Shown in pieces: positions 25,758 to 37,754 of a stretch of 64,000 nucleotides of DNA. The notes beneath the pieces were generated by a model that was given only the letters and a program-made list of their open reading frames with translations, ran no database searches and was not told the DNA's origin. The number at the start of each line of letters is the position of its first letter. Position 1 is the first letter of the stretch. Source of the DNA: Dimorphilus gyrociliatus (taxonomy: Eukaryota; Annelida; Polychaeta; Dinophilidae); assembly GCA_904063045.1 (NCBI GenBank), contig CAJFCJ010000019.1, positions 1,627,700 through 1,691,699 on the forward strand, in the 5' to 3' direction. Both the position numbers and the translations under genes were made by a program.

Positions 25758-26133
25758 AATTTTACATGAATAAATGATGTTATAAACGATCTTGAGAACT
25801 CTTTTCTGTAAAAGGACTTTCTTTTCTATTTTAAAATCGTTTTAATATCAGAATCATGCTTTCCAACACTATCTGTATTACTTTCTGTTTCCGGTTTCCG
25901 TTTCCGTAAACATTATCTCGTTACCATTCAATTATTAGTTTTCCAGCCAAATCTTGCTTTAAAAAAATTTTTTAATACTCTAAAAGCTGATTTTATTTTC
26001 TTTCATGCATCTTTTACAAAAAAAACTAAATAAAAATCGTTACTTTGGGTTGGCCATGCATGCAGATATTTTCCTAGAAGGTCAAGGACATTCATCGCGT
26101 AAAATGTGTGGCTGAATTAATTTTGGCTACAAA
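25758..26133. promoter_or_regulatory. Probable bidirectional promoter, TRMT61B-like/SGSM3
   Basis: Only 376 bases separate the two opposing start codons. The segment contains a tandem TTTCCG repeat (about 25887-25907) whose complement gives CGGAAA, an ETS-type core common in housekeeping bidirectional promoters. Function is inferred from position and motif only. Confidence 0.45.
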
Positions 26134-29100
26134 ATGGAAATAGCGAAGTCAATTTTAGGCGTTCATGCCCCAGAAGGCTATAGTTCGCGACGAATTCAAG
26201 GTATTGTTATTTAGTTGTTACGATTACGATTTATCTTCAATATTTAGACTATCTAGTAAATTAAATAAATAAAAAAGTGACAGCTGTTGATGTCTTAGTG
26301 TAACTTAGCGAAAGCTTAATGTGAACAAACACGTATAATTAGTACACGTGTTTAACAGCTGAAACGCTTTCGGAGGATGAGGATGAAAAGAGCGTTATAG
26401 TAGGAGAAGGAATCAGCATTTCGGCTCCACCTCAATATGAAGCATCAGATGGATTTGTACCAACTCCTGGGGGTCCTTTTTCAGCTCTTACTCCTTCCAT
26501 GTGGCCTCAAGACATTCTTTCAAAACTGCATAACACAGTAACTGAACATATTTTATCTTTGTAAAATAGCAACATAAAAACACATCTAATTCACAGCCAG
26601 AAGATTCATCTGGTCAATTAGATTATAGATACGATGAATTTGGGATAAAGGTTGAAGAAGAAGGTTACATAAATAATTAATAAATATTTACCTAATAATC
26701 TAATTATATAATGATTTGTAGACGGTCCAGAACAAAGTTCTAGCAAGTTATTAAGTACACCTTTTCTTGAAGATCCACAGCAACGACTAAAATGGGTGGC
26801 ATATCTTGAATTTACCCATAATGAAGTTAGCGATTTAACGTGGGATAAAGTAGGAAAGAGACTACAAAGATCAGAAAAATTACGTACAATGGTTAGACAG
26901 GGTATACCTCATTCAATGAGACCTCAAATGTGGATGCGCCTTACTGGGGCATTGGAAAAGAAATTAAAATCAGATACATCATATAAGGATTTAGTTAAAA
27001 CGAGCTCAAGCGACCATTTAATGACTTCAAAGCAAATTGAAAAGGTCTGTTTTCGTTATAATTGACTCATATATACTAATATATATAAATTTGTTTCATA
27101 CATTTTTAATATTCCCTATAGGATTTACTGAGAACAATGCCAAATTGCGCTTGCTTTTGCAATATAAACAGTACAGGGATCTCAAGACTAAGGCGTATAC
27201 TGCAATGTGTTGCTTGGCTCTATCCGAGTATTGGTTATTGTCAAGGAACGGGGATGGTAACATATTGATAAATAGGAAATATCATAGTAGTTGAATAAAC
27301 TTATAATATTGTTTGCAGATGGCAGCTTGTTTGTTATTATTTATGGAAGAAGAAGATGCTTTTTGGATGATGTGTTCTATAATCGAAGATCTCCTTCCGG
27401 CCTCCTATTATTCTAGTTCCCTTTTGGGTGTTCAAGTAAGACGTTTAGAATATTTTTTATTTATTATAGTGTCATTATTTAATATTTATTTAAAAATTTA
27501 CAGGCAGATCAAAGAGTTCTTAGACAACTTATAATAACATATCTTCCAGAAGTGGATGAGCTATTCAGGGAACACGATATAGGTTAAATTAACATCCTCT
27601 TTTTTGATTGCCTTTTTTTCCAACTCAATTTGAATAAATTCTTACAGAAATCTCATTAATTTGCCTGCATTGGTTTCTGACTGCTTTCGCTAGTGTAGTT
27701 CATATAAGGGTATTGCTACGTCTGTGGGATATTTTCTTTTATGAAGGTTCAACTATTCTCTTTCAAGCGACTCTCGGAATGTTGAAACTTAAAGTAAACT
27801 GAATAGAAATATTTTATTATTTTATATATTCTTATACGGTTTTTATTGTGGTTTTTAACAGTCTGGAGAATTGAAATCTTATGACAATTCAGCCCAAATC
27901 TTTAATGCCCTCTCAGATGCTCCTGGTGATGTACAGGATGTTGAAGCTCTTTTAGAGGTTCACTTAAAATAAGCAACAATTTAAATAGATATTAATAAAG
28001 TTTGTCCCATGTTTTTGACAGGTATCTTTCAGAATTGCCGGATCTTTATCTGATGTTATTGTCGAAACGCATAGAAGGAAACATTTAGCCTATTTGATGG
28101 CTGATCAAGGAGCATTAGTTAATCCTGAGTCGGCTAAGAATCTACCGAAGCAGGTAAACAATATTAACTAATTAACTTTTCGTTTATATTACAAGTGTTT
28201 CTCATTGTTTAAATAGCAACTTAACAAACGTCAATTAAAGAGGTCAAGATCTCTTGTTTCATTACTTCTCGGTGGCAATACAGGAGAAGAATCCGATAAA
28301 GCCAAAAATATCCAACAAACAGAATTAATAGTAGACTTGAGGGATTCAATTTTGCAGATAGGCAGACATTTTCAATCCTTAGATCCAAAAAATACAAAAT
28401 TTGTAAGTTTTTTATATAAATATCGATTGTTCAAAAAGATACAACAACAGCAACAACAACAACTCAAATATTTGCAGAATTTGCAAGCAGATTACACGAT
28501 GGATAGTCATGCACGGGACCTTGAAAATTACGCAAATGTTGCTAGATGTAGACGACGTAGAGCCAAAGCTCTAATGGATTTTGAGAGGCACGACGACGAC
28601 GAACTTGGTTTTAGAAAGAACGATATTATAACGGTACGTAAACAAAAACTCTTTCATGTATTTTTAATGCTGGATGTATTTGATTTTCTATTGTCTATAA
28701 CAGATAGTTTCGCAAAGAGACGAACATTGTTGGATTGGCGAATTAAATGGATTAAAGGGCTGGTTTCCTGCTAAATTTGTTGAATTATTGGACGAAAGGA
28801 GTAAGAGTTACTCTTGCGCTGGCGATGACTCAGTAACTGAAGCAATTACTGATCTAGTAAGAGGAGTGTAAGCATTTATATTACTAAACAGCTATCCATA
28901 CTTACATCGTCAAAATTGTATAGATTATGCCCAACAATCAAGGCAGTCTTTGAACATGGCTTGAAGAGATCATCTCTATTAGCTGGAGCGGGACACCCTT
29001 GGCTATTCGTAGAAGAGGTTATAACATTACTTTCTACTTTAATATATTATATATCTTCAATTGCGTATGAAATACTATAAATTTTTAGGCTGCCACGAAG

Positions 29101-29674
29101 GAAGTCGAAAGAGACTTTGAGAGTGTCTATTCCAGATTGGTATTGTGTAAAACTTACAGATTAGACGAAGACGGCAAAGTTCTCACTCCAGAAGAATTAT
29201 TGTACAAAGCCGTACAATCAGTTAATATGAGCCATGATGCAGCTCACGCACAAATGGATGTAAAATTTCGGTCTTTAGTATGCAGCGGACTCAAGTAAGT
29301 CCCTTTGACTGTTTAGTCTACTTAATAGACTTTATTTCATTATTTTTTTTTAATTAGTGAACAAGTTTTGCATTTGTGGCTTGAGACGCTCTGCTCTTGT
29401 ACTGAAATTATTGATAAATATTATTATCCTTGGTCTTTTATGAGAAGTCCAGGCTGGGTGCAAATCAAGTGTGAATTACGGTAAATAATTTATAAGAAAA
29501 ATTGAATTTTTCCTAATTCTAAAGTGCATTTGCAGATTATTGTCTCAATTCTCTTTTAACTTGTCTCAGGATTGGGAAATACCTACAAGCAAAAGCTCTG
29601 ATTTAAGCGCACCCCTACGAGATGGGGTTAGGGATATGCTAATCAAGCATCATCTATTCAGTTGGGATATTTGA
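26134..29674 (+). CDS. SGSM3: SGSM3 (TBC-SH3-RUN small-GTPase modulator)
   Basis: Seventeen short exons: 26134-26200, 26359-26537, 26597-26663, 26722-27044, 27122-27256, 27319-27435, 27504-27582, 27648-27793, 27862-27957, 28022-28153, 28217-28402, 28478-28633, 28704-28867, 28924-29017, 29089-29294, 29358-29480 and 29536-29674; 802 aa. It aligns by eye along its length with vertebrate SGSM3: [12 protein letters not shown] and the TBC domain with the arginine-finger motif [11 protein letters not shown] and glutamine-finger motif GYCQGTGM. An SH3 domain ([26 protein letters not shown]) precedes a C-terminal RUN domain ending [13 protein letters not shown]3 modulates Rab/Rap signalling and membrane traffic. 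Both catalytic fingers are present, so GAP activity is plausible. Confidence 0.97.
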
Positions 29675-30614
29675 ATTATTGTCCTAGGCTCGTTAAATTC
29701 TCATTAATCCCTTAAATCCTAGCATCTAGTCAAATATTTACCAAGTATTTACTTCTAGTCGTTTACTTGTTAATCATGATTATTTCATGAATATTGATCA
29801 AATCCTTCTTTAAAGGTATTAAACAGAGTTTATATAAGTATTATGTGTTCCGTGTTATACAAACCAGAAGAAATGTCACAATTTAATTGTCTAGTCCATA
29901 AATGTGATCTATAAAACTTGTTTCTATTTATTCATTATGTATCATACAAAAGATACCAATAAAATATACAAATATACATGTATATGGCACTAATATTAAC
30001 TCTACATTTGCATAATGTAATTCCCTCTGTCTCCTCTCTGTCTCTTCTGCCAGTCCCATTTTCGTTCCTAATATATTTGATTCACTTTAATATCTAATAA
30101 GTAGTTCGAGAATACTTGAAAAGGCGGGGAAAAAAGTATTTTACTATTAGCAAATTACTACATTTCTCACGATAAAAAACGACCTTACTTTCCTACATGG
30201 TTACATTAAACTTTTCTTGGAATAGATAAAAGGAAAATGCATAAATTGTACAGAGGAAAATCATTAATATACACACTATATGATTCTTTTATACAATTTA
30301 CGAAAATAATCGGTCACATGAAGTGACAATGAAAACTTTTCGAGTTGATTTATCTTCTAGTTTACCTGTCACACAAATGGTCCTCTTTATATGTATTAAA
30401 ATAGAATAGTTTATTATTTTTCCACCTCTGCTTTATCTCTGCAGATTATCTTAAAGGTTAAATAAAACTTAATTTTACCAGGTCTATCGGTTATTAACCG
30501 TATCTTGACCTCTTTTATTAACTATATTTAACATACTGTACATGAATTGCTAAAAATAAAAATTAATAGTCAAAAACTGGTTAAAACGTTGAATAGTTGT
30601 TTTAACAATTTCGT
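29675..30614. other. Convergent 3' region of SGSM3 and cyclin C
   Basis: AT-rich DNA without coding signal. An AATAAA near 29958 could be the SGSM3 polyadenylation signal. Confidence 0.5.
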
Positions 30615-30733
30615 TTATGCTTGAGAGACATGTGGGTCATTATTCTGAATACCGTCATTTGGACCTTGGGAAGGCGGTCTATGTGGTGAAAAAGAAAAAA
30701 TAAATATATCTATATATATTAGTATAATATTAG

Positions 30734-30765
<32 letters not shown>

Positions 30766-32147
30766 CTCTTTATATTATAATATAATATACATATTTCTGT
30801 ATGCTGACCTAGAAACAACTGGTTTTGGTAAACTTTGTAAAATAGCCTTAATTTCTTTGGTTTCATCATAATTTTTCCATAATTCATATAGGCTTATTAT
30901 TTGTTTGCTAATTTCCATGATCTATGAGAAAAACATTTAAATATTATTACTAATAAATAGAGGAGGGGAGGAAGAAGAATATTAACTTTTTCCATATCAA
31001 TAGCTAATTCAGCGAACCAGTTTTTAGCCGCTTCCTTTTGATTGATTACGCAAGCCATATGTAGAGCAGCTAAAGGTGTTTAAAAAATATTGATTATAAA
31101 CAATTTTAACTCTTTACGTTAATTTTAATGTTTAACGTTATTATATACTTACACAATGCAATCATATAGGGTGGATATAATAAAGGAATATCAGTTCTAT
31201 AAGTGTCATTAATAATTCGCCTATATTAAACAGATAAGCCTGAGAATTATAAACGTATTAATGAAAAAATTTATTTATTACCAAGCTACTTGTAAAAGTT
31301 GAGCATCATCAGTCGAACTACATAAATCAGTAACATATTGTTGCAATGGTCGGTATGGATGAAAGACAATTAGACAGCAATCCTGGAAATATATTAACAT
31401 TAAACTTTTACTAATAGTTTAACAGGGAGATAATAAAAAATTTAACAAATAAATATCTTACCATCAATTCTAATAAATAGAACTCACATTCCCAGACATG
31501 ATTTATCCTATAAGAGAATTCAGTTGGTTGATTGAATGCGTAACAGAATTTGTTTTTGACTAAAAAAGTTTTAGGTTTCAATAAAGTTATTAATAAATAA
31601 TATGTATAACAATGGTACGTTACCTAATACTTGGCATGCTTGTATTAATCTACTATTTGAAAGAACACCAAATTCCTAAGAGAGAAGGAACACAGTTAAA
31701 ATTTTTTAAAGATATATTAGAATGCTATGCAAACTTACATCGACTTTAGCTGCTAAGTATAGGGCAGTGGGACACATAAGGAGAGGATCTATGCTCTTTA
31801 AAGAATTTTTAGCATAAAATCTTCTAAAGAAAACTGTTGCTGTTGCGACTACTTGTTGTCGAACTTTCATAGCCTCTCCTAAACCTTGTATAACTAAAAA
31901 TATAGCATATATTTTAAAAAGAGAATAGTAAATTTAAAATTTAATACTACAATTTGCAAAGAAAATCATAACTTTCTGATAATCCTCCTCACATATTAAT
32001 TTTAGATCGTTATTTCTCTCTCTCATTAGATCTTGCTTATCGAGAAGCCATTGTTGACTGTATAAAATCGATCAAAAGTATAAAAATATTGAACAGAAAT
32101 CTAAATTAAACAAACCAATGCGAACTGCGCCAAAAGTTCCCTGCCAT
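30615..32147 (-). CDS. CCNC: Cyclin C, Mediator kinase-module cyclin
   Basis: Ten small exons: 32147-32116, 32057-31951, 31893-31739, 31675-31624, 31559-31462, 31382-31282, 31220-31153, 31069-30987, 30921-30809 and 30678-30615; 290 aa (vertebrate cyclin C is about 283). The N-terminus MAGNFWRSSH is nearly identical to the vertebrate protein. Both cyclin folds follow, with VRQQVVATATVFFRRFYA, SLKSIDPLLMCPTALYLAAK, YLLELMDCCLIVFHPYRPL and WFAELAIDMEK. The Pro-rich tail ends PPSQGPNDG. Cyclin C activates CDK8/19 in the Mediator kinase module. A (TA)n microsatellite sits in the last intron. The start is 342 bases from that of the divergent DUSP gene. Confidence 0.97.
30735..30762. repeat. (TA)n microsatellite in cyclin C last intron
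   Basis: About 28 bases of uninterrupted TA dinucleotides between the last two cyclin C exons. Confidence 0.85.
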
Positions 32148-32489
32148 TTTGATTCTAATACTTTAAAAATTTACTTGAATATGTTATTCATCTGTCGAAA
32201 AATAAGGAAATAACTAGATCAAATTAAATTTTCGATTGCGACAATCGGCATTAAGTATCGTTCGAAAATAGGTTCTATTTCCGCTGGGGTATGCCTAAAC
32301 TATAATTAGTGAAAATATTTTTAATATACTTTAGATATACTCGAAATATCGAGCTTTTACAAATACTTCCCCAACATGTTGAAACATAGAAGAATTTCAA
32401 GTTTTTTATAGATATATTGTTCGTGAAGTCAATTGCAGTTTCGTAAAGATAACCTTTTTCCGTCCATGTGATATTAATTGAATTCGATA
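32148..32489. promoter_or_regulatory. Probable bidirectional promoter, cyclin C/DUSP
   Basis: 342 bases between opposing start codons, with no coding signal. Shared promoter use is inferred from distance alone. Confidence 0.4.
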
Positions 32490-33038
32490 ATGGCTTATAT
32501 GAGTATTTCGCAACCGACAAGACTTTTAGATCATCTTTATTTAAGTGGTAGTAGAAGTGTGACTGAGAAAAACATCCAGAAACTATCCATCACCTGTGTA
32601 ATCAACCTCACAATGGAGATACCAGCTTTAAAATTAAAAAGTGTAGAGACAAAAAAAATTCTGTGCAATGATCTACCAAGTCAAGATTTGTTAAGATATT
32701 TCGATGAATGTGCAGACAAAATTCACGATGTTGGTAGAAATGGAGGGAAGACTTTAGTTCACTGTGTTGCTGGCGTGAGCAGATCATCTTCAATATGTAT
32801 TGCTTATTTGGTAAAATATAATTCAATGAGTTTAAGAGAAGCATACTTTTATGTTAAAGAGAAAAGATGTATAATACGACCAAACATTGGGTTTTTCAAG
32901 CAACTAATTCAATATGAAAAGGTAGTCAGAGGATCGAAATTTCAGTCGGTAAAGTTAGTGAATACGCAAGTTGGACCGACGCCCGATGTTTACGCTCAAG
33001 AGATAAAAGGCAAAGGCGGCTTTACTTTTATGATTTAA
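32490..33038 (+). CDS. Atypical dual-specificity phosphatase, DUSP14/18/21 group
   Basis: Intronless, 182 aa from the ATG at 32490 (MAYMSISQ). It has a single DSP domain and no MAP-kinase-binding domain. The signature loop is HCVAGVSRSS with catalytic Cys and Arg; the general-acid Asp is likely in CNDLPSQDLLRYFDE. The motifs RPNIGFFKQLIQYE and a tail with GPTPDVYAQE match the DUSP14/18/21 subgroup. Such enzymes remove phosphate from Tyr and Ser/Thr, often in MAPK signalling; the substrate here is unknown. Confidence 0.93.
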   Translation: MAYMSISQPTRLLDHLYLSGSRSVTEKNIQKLSITCVINLTMEIPALKLKSVETKKILCNDLPSQDLLRYFDECADKIHDVGRNGGKTLVHCVAGVSRSSSICIAYLVKYNSMSLREAYFYVKEKRCIIRPNIGFFKQLIQYEKVVRGSKFQSVKLVNTQVGPTPDVYAQEIKGKGGFTFMI

Positions 33039-33243
33039 GATTAAGGTGCATATATTAGAATATTAATATAAAGTTTTCAAAAAGTACATTTTACTAAATA
33101 TACAACAAATGAACGCACAAATTATACTTTTTTAACAATGACGATGTTCAAGCATTTTTTCTATAATAAAGTAAAATTTGTCGATCATTTTCCCAATTTA
33201 TTATCTATAGAACATGTACAATAATAAATTATCATCAGATGAT

Positions 33244-35097
33244 TCAATCTACTTGTTCAGTGGGAGGATCTGACGTTTCACCGTCAGGTATCTTTGGTAC
33301 ATACACTTCCGAGTTAAAGATATCATTCAATTCATTACTTTCAGCGGTATCTAATAGATCGTTCAATTCTGGAAAACCATTGTATGGTTGTATCAAGCTT
33401 CCATCTATTTCTTTGTCATTTCCTGATGAGTCCGTTTGATATAAAGCTAAAGGCTCTTCCTCATTCTGAAAAAAAATAATTTTATTAATTTTCGTAATAG
33501 AAATTAGTGTCATTCAGCTGAAAATCTTACATCTTCAACAGCAGAGACTGCTAAAGGATCTACTGGGAAGAACTGAAACGTGTTTCATAACCCATTAAAT
33601 AAATAAATAAAGAATAATTTTTGCACATACGTCTTCGAGTTGATCACCGTTAAATGGAAGAGAAGAGTTTGAAAGCAAGTCTTTAAAAATATCCATATCG
33701 CTCTGAATGAGATCCATATTTTGGTAGATATCGTTTTTATCAATTACAGGTCTGAAAGTATAAATTTGTTATTTGGAATCTCAAGCTTGTGCATTTCTAT
33801 ACCGTATAGTTTGTTCAGGTTTCGTCACTTTTTCGTCGTTAATTGGTGCTTCCTGCAATGGAAGATAAAGAGTTAGAATCCGAAAAGATTATTACGTACA
33901 CATGAATTTAAACTAACGCTTTCAACTGAAGAGAATAAATCAGCAAGGCTGCTGTTACCAGAATCATTCGTGGAAGGCAAATCGTGAATAGTTGCTTCAC
34001 CCTCAGTCTGAGGTATCTAGGAAAAGAGAGTTTTGCATCTTATGTAGATACCAATAATGTTCAGTGAACTTACATTTATAGGAACAGAATCAGTTTTTAT
34101 TTCGTATCTTGCCTGCTTAGCAGGAGTTGTTGGCCCAGTAAGCATAGGTATTTTGCGTTTCGTTGATGGCATCTGTCTTTTGCCAACCATTGATAGGAGA
34201 AATCGTATTACCTAAGAGAAAGTATTTAAAATTAATTAACAGTATAAATTCAAATTTAAAGACAGACGTTATTCAAAATTTCTTGCTGAACCTTATGCTT
34301 CTGTCGGAGAATAGCAACTTCTCTCCAGAGAGCGACATTCTCTCTGAAAGGACATAGAAATTGTCAATAACAAGAATGCATAGAACATTACGGTACCGTT
34401 TAATTGAATCAAATTGGTTTGAAACGACTTCATGTTTCTTTGCCAAATTTTTGACATTTTGACAAATTTTGCTATAATCTTCACTTTCTCGAGGTCGTCC
34501 AACTTCTTCAAATTTTGGTTGTACGCCCTATAAAGAATCAATTAATTGAAATAACTTGTGAATAAAAATTTTAACCTTTCTTTTAATTAATTCCAGTAGT
34601 TCCTCTTTTCCTCTAATAAAATGAGGATGCTGAAATTCTACATCTTCTTTTTCATATTTTATTCCCGAGTTCATGTGAACAACTTTTTTAAATCCATCTT
34701 TAAAAATTTATGCTGTCAGTAAAATTCCTCCAATTTGCAAAACAAGAAAACTTACACATGTTTAATTGACGAATGAAACTTGCAATGTTGGAAGTTTTGA
34801 AATACATAGGTAAGATGTCCTTGGCGAATCGATTCTGATCTAACAGGTGAAAGCTTTTGCCACTCTGAATAAAGTTTCGATTAATTAATGAAATGCCTTG
34901 ATAAAATTAAATTTTGTTGTAATCTTTGTTACGGTTGGTTATAGTACGAAAAAAACGAATTCATTGAAAATATTTCTAACCGCATCCCAGCAGATCATGT
35001 CATCGGTTGTTTCGTCGTCCAAGAGGGTACACAGCTTATTCAGAAAAGCAGGTACAGTACTTGAACGATTTTCTAACATTGATATCATTTTTGACAT
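33244..35097 (-). CDS. HSF1: Heat shock transcription factor (HSF1-type)
   Basis: The first four exons are 35097-34981, 34864-34756, 34697-34576 and 34527-34397; the fifth starts near 34346. Further exons run to the stop at 33244, about eleven in all. The DNA-binding domain is complete across three exons: [62 protein letters not shown] and [21 protein letters not shown] heptad-repeat trimerisation region follows, with [17 protein letters not shown] and [14 protein letters not shown]. The C-terminal half is acidic and Ser-rich ([33 protein letters not shown]), fitting a transactivation domain. HSF1 trimers bind nGAAn repeats and activate chaperone genes. Three in-frame Met codons lie within 19 bases; the first, after an in-frame stop, is taken as start. 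Confidence 0.94.
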
Positions 35098-35860
35098 TTG
35101 CTTGAAATACTAATTCTGCTAGTCACTCTATTACGCATGAGGGATAGACAAATCTGGTCCCCTATCTGATTTCTTGTCATTAATATGGTACCTATATTAT
35201 AACTTTAAACTATCGTATGGTTTTAGAAAATTGCTTGATAGCTATAAGTTTAAATCAAAATAAATAGTTTTATCTAGTATAAAATTCTAATTTTGCAAAC
35301 TTTGATTTAAAGAATCTTACAATTGTGGAAGAAAAAGAGAAGATTTTGCTTCTATAAAATTTTGTAATAAATGTATGCTAACTTTTCTAAATAAAAATAC
35401 ACTGTCTAATTCATTTATTTGTATGCATACATTTAATTGCTTTTAAAATAGATTTATTATTCTTGAGAAATTTACTACTGTCGTAATTATCATTCCAGGA
35501 ATATTTACCGGAAATGTTTGAACGGAAATTGTGGGTTAAAGCGTATAGTGTTCCTGTTGCTTTTTACAGTGATAATTCAACAGCTGAATGCTGTTCAAGT
35601 TATATTTATAACTATCGTTGTAGTTAACACAAAGAAAGGCTGTTGTTTCAGGTAATAAATCTTTTTTTATACTGTCAGATAGTATTTTTAGTACGTTCAT
35701 TTTGCACCAAGAATTGATATAGAACACTTTTAAAGTTTGGTCTATTACATATCTTTTCATTCTTGACGATAAGTCACGTAATGTTCAATAGTTGTTCGTT
35801 AGCCGTATTTGGAAATTAGACACAATACAACTCGGTAGTTGTTCACCGAATTCTCCGAAA
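35098..35860. other. Divergent spacer between HSF and the clarin-like gene
   Basis: No supported coding exon; a 74-codon minus frame at 35536-35760 has no features. The region probably holds both promoters. Confidence 0.45.
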
Positions 35861-36544
35861 ATGGCCTTAAAAAGAAGTAAAAGAGAAATTGCTGTTTTTT
35901 TAACAAACATCTCGACCCTATCAGTAGGAATGATATTACTCTGTGTTGCTTTCGGAACCGATCATTGGTTTACAGCCGACTTAAGGGATAAAAATTACAC
36001 ATCAACAGACGAGTATTATGGTTCGATGTATTGTGGAATATTCGAAGGTGAAATGTTTCGAAAGACAGAACACTTGGGTGATCGCCAAACTAAACTCGAT
36101 GTTAGAGATTTTATTTCAAGGAATCAATTAAGAAGACCATACTGGGCAGCAACTATTTCCTTCTTGTCAGTTACTCTTGTTGTTTCTTGCGTCACAGTTG
36201 GATTAGTGTTTTTGAATATTGCTACAAAACCAGTTGAAACTTATTTTGGTACTTTAGGTTTAATATTTTGGTTTGGTGTTTGCTTGTTAAGTTGTGTATT
36301 AGCAATGTCATTTTGGGCAGCTTTCCATCATGTAGAAATTAAAGAGAACATTCTAAATCATCTAACCCCCCCATGGGTTGTTCAAAAGTCATACTTTGGT
36401 TGGTCTTTTTGGCTTCTGTTACCATTTCTTTTTGTATGTGTTTTCAATATTATTCTATTAGTCTTAATTGATGTTCCTATACGGTCATTCTGGAAAAGAA
36501 ATCGTTTCGATGATAAGCCTGCTCCATCAGCTATCATCTATTAA
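35861..36544 (+). CDS. Tetraspan membrane protein, clarin/claudin-superfamily type
   Basis: Intronless, 227 aa from the ATG at 35861 (MALKRSKREI). Four hydrophobic helices are seen: about residues 12-31, 103-124, 130-155 and 187-212. The first extracellular loop contains HWF and a single Cys in GSMYCGIFEG. The layout and the last helix (FGWSFWLLLPFLFVCVFNIILL) recall clarins, which act in hair-cell and photoreceptor membranes. Similarity is low, and a TMEM178/GSG1-like assignment cannot be excluded. Confidence 0.65.
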   Translation: MALKRSKREIAVFLTNISTLSVGMILLCVAFGTDHWFTADLRDKNYTSTDEYYGSMYCGIFEGEMFRKTEHLGDRQTKLDVRDFISRNQLRRPYWAATISFLSVTLVVSCVTVGLVFLNIATKPVETYFGTLGLIFWFGVCLLSCVLAMSFWAAFHHVEIKENILNHLTPPWVVQKSYFGWSFWLLLPFLFVCVFNIILLVLIDVPIRSFWKRNRFDDKPAPSAIIY

Positions 36545-36761
36545 AACTCTATCCTCTTTTATTTATTCGGGTTCTTGGGTGCTATTGTTTTTGCTATATT
36601 TTTAGTAGATAGTTTTTAACAATGTCTGTATTGATAATTTTATTCGTTTTCTACGATATATACATATATACATACCGTTATTTAATAAATTAAAATTTAT
36701 AATTAAATTTATATTTGACAGAGCTTAAGAGAGTTTTACATCCTCCTTTTCTATCTAAAGT

Positions 36762-37754
36762 ATGACCTCATATTGCATGTGTCTTCTGATTATTATCAAT
36801 TCAGCTCTCAGTTTAGATGTTTTACAAAGGAAAGAAGTTTATTACCCTGATTATACCATATATCATAATGTTTCGAAGATAGCAGAGAAAATGCATCATC
36901 TTTCGTTAGAAGGAAACCTAATAAAACCCGTCCCAGGTTATTTTTCATTAGATAAAAAAAGTCAACAAGTCTTTCACATTACTGAACATAATTATAAGTC
37001 AAACCGAAAGGTAAATATACTCTTGTCATCTGGTGAACATGCAAGAGAATTTTTCCCTGTTGAATATACTATGAGTATGATTGAACAACTTATTCGGGAA
37101 AAGAAATACCTGCTGAGATATGTGAATTTATTCGTAATAGTCTTATCTAATCCTGATGGGCGTGAATTTGTTGAAAAAAATAAAAATTATTGTTGGAGAG
37201 GCAATAGACGTGGTGTTGATCTCAATAGAAATTTTGATTGGAATTATGGCGGTATCGGATCCTCTGATAATCCTAAAGATGAAGAATATCGTGGCGAACA
37301 TATACTATCTGAACCAGAGGCACTTGTTTACCTAGATTTAATTAATCAAATCAACTTTGACTTTTTTATCTCACTCCATTCAGGAATTCGACAAATTTAT
37401 GTTCCATTTTCAGATACTTTTTCAAAAACTTTTAATAGAAAACCAGGAAATATTGAAAGTATGCTCGATTTAGCAAAACAGCTCTCCCAGTCAACAAAGT
37501 ACGATTACAAATATGGCCAAGCGTATAATCTTAACTTTTATACTGCCGATGGAACTATTTTCGATTACATGGCTGGAAAGAAAAATATACCGTTTTCATT
37601 AGCTATAGAACTATGGGGAAATGGCATAGGTGAATGTTTCGATCTATTTAATCCTCCAAGTGGAAAACTTAAAGAAGAAATTAATGCCCTGAAACCACTG
37701 TTTTGGAAACTTGTTAATTATGCAATAAATTGGAAAAAGAAACAATTAAATTGA
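36762..37754 (+). CDS. Secreted M14 zinc carboxypeptidase
   Basis: Intronless, 330 aa with an N-terminal signal peptide (CMCLLIIINSALS). Peptidase family M14 zinc ligands are present: HxxE in SSGEHAREF and the third His in FISLHSG. The catalytic Glu lies in LAIELWGNG. Substrate-binding residues appear in SNPDGREF and RGVDLNRNFDWNYGG, with Tyr in the YGQAYNL region. There is no A/B-type propeptide of about 90 residues, so it is not a classic pancreatic-type zymogen. The catalytic domain starts about residue 35, nearer the N/E or short-invertebrate type. It probably trims C-terminal residues from extracellular peptides. Confidence 0.9.
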   Translation: MTSYCMCLLIIINSALSLDVLQRKEVYYPDYTIYHNVSKIAEKMHHLSLEGNLIKPVPGYFSLDKKSQQVFHITEHNYKSNRKVNILLSSGEHAREFFPVEYTMSMIEQLIREKKYLLRYVNLFVIVLSNPDGREFVEKNKNYCWRGNRRGVDLNRNFDWNYGGIGSSDNPKDEEYRGEHILSEPEALVYLDLINQINFDFFISLHSGIRQIYVPFSDTFSKTFNRKPGNIESMLDLAKQLSQSTKYDYKYGQAYNLNFYTADGTIFDYMAGKKNIPFSLAIELWGNGIGECFDLFNPPSGKLKEEINALKPLFWKLVNYAINWKKKQLN

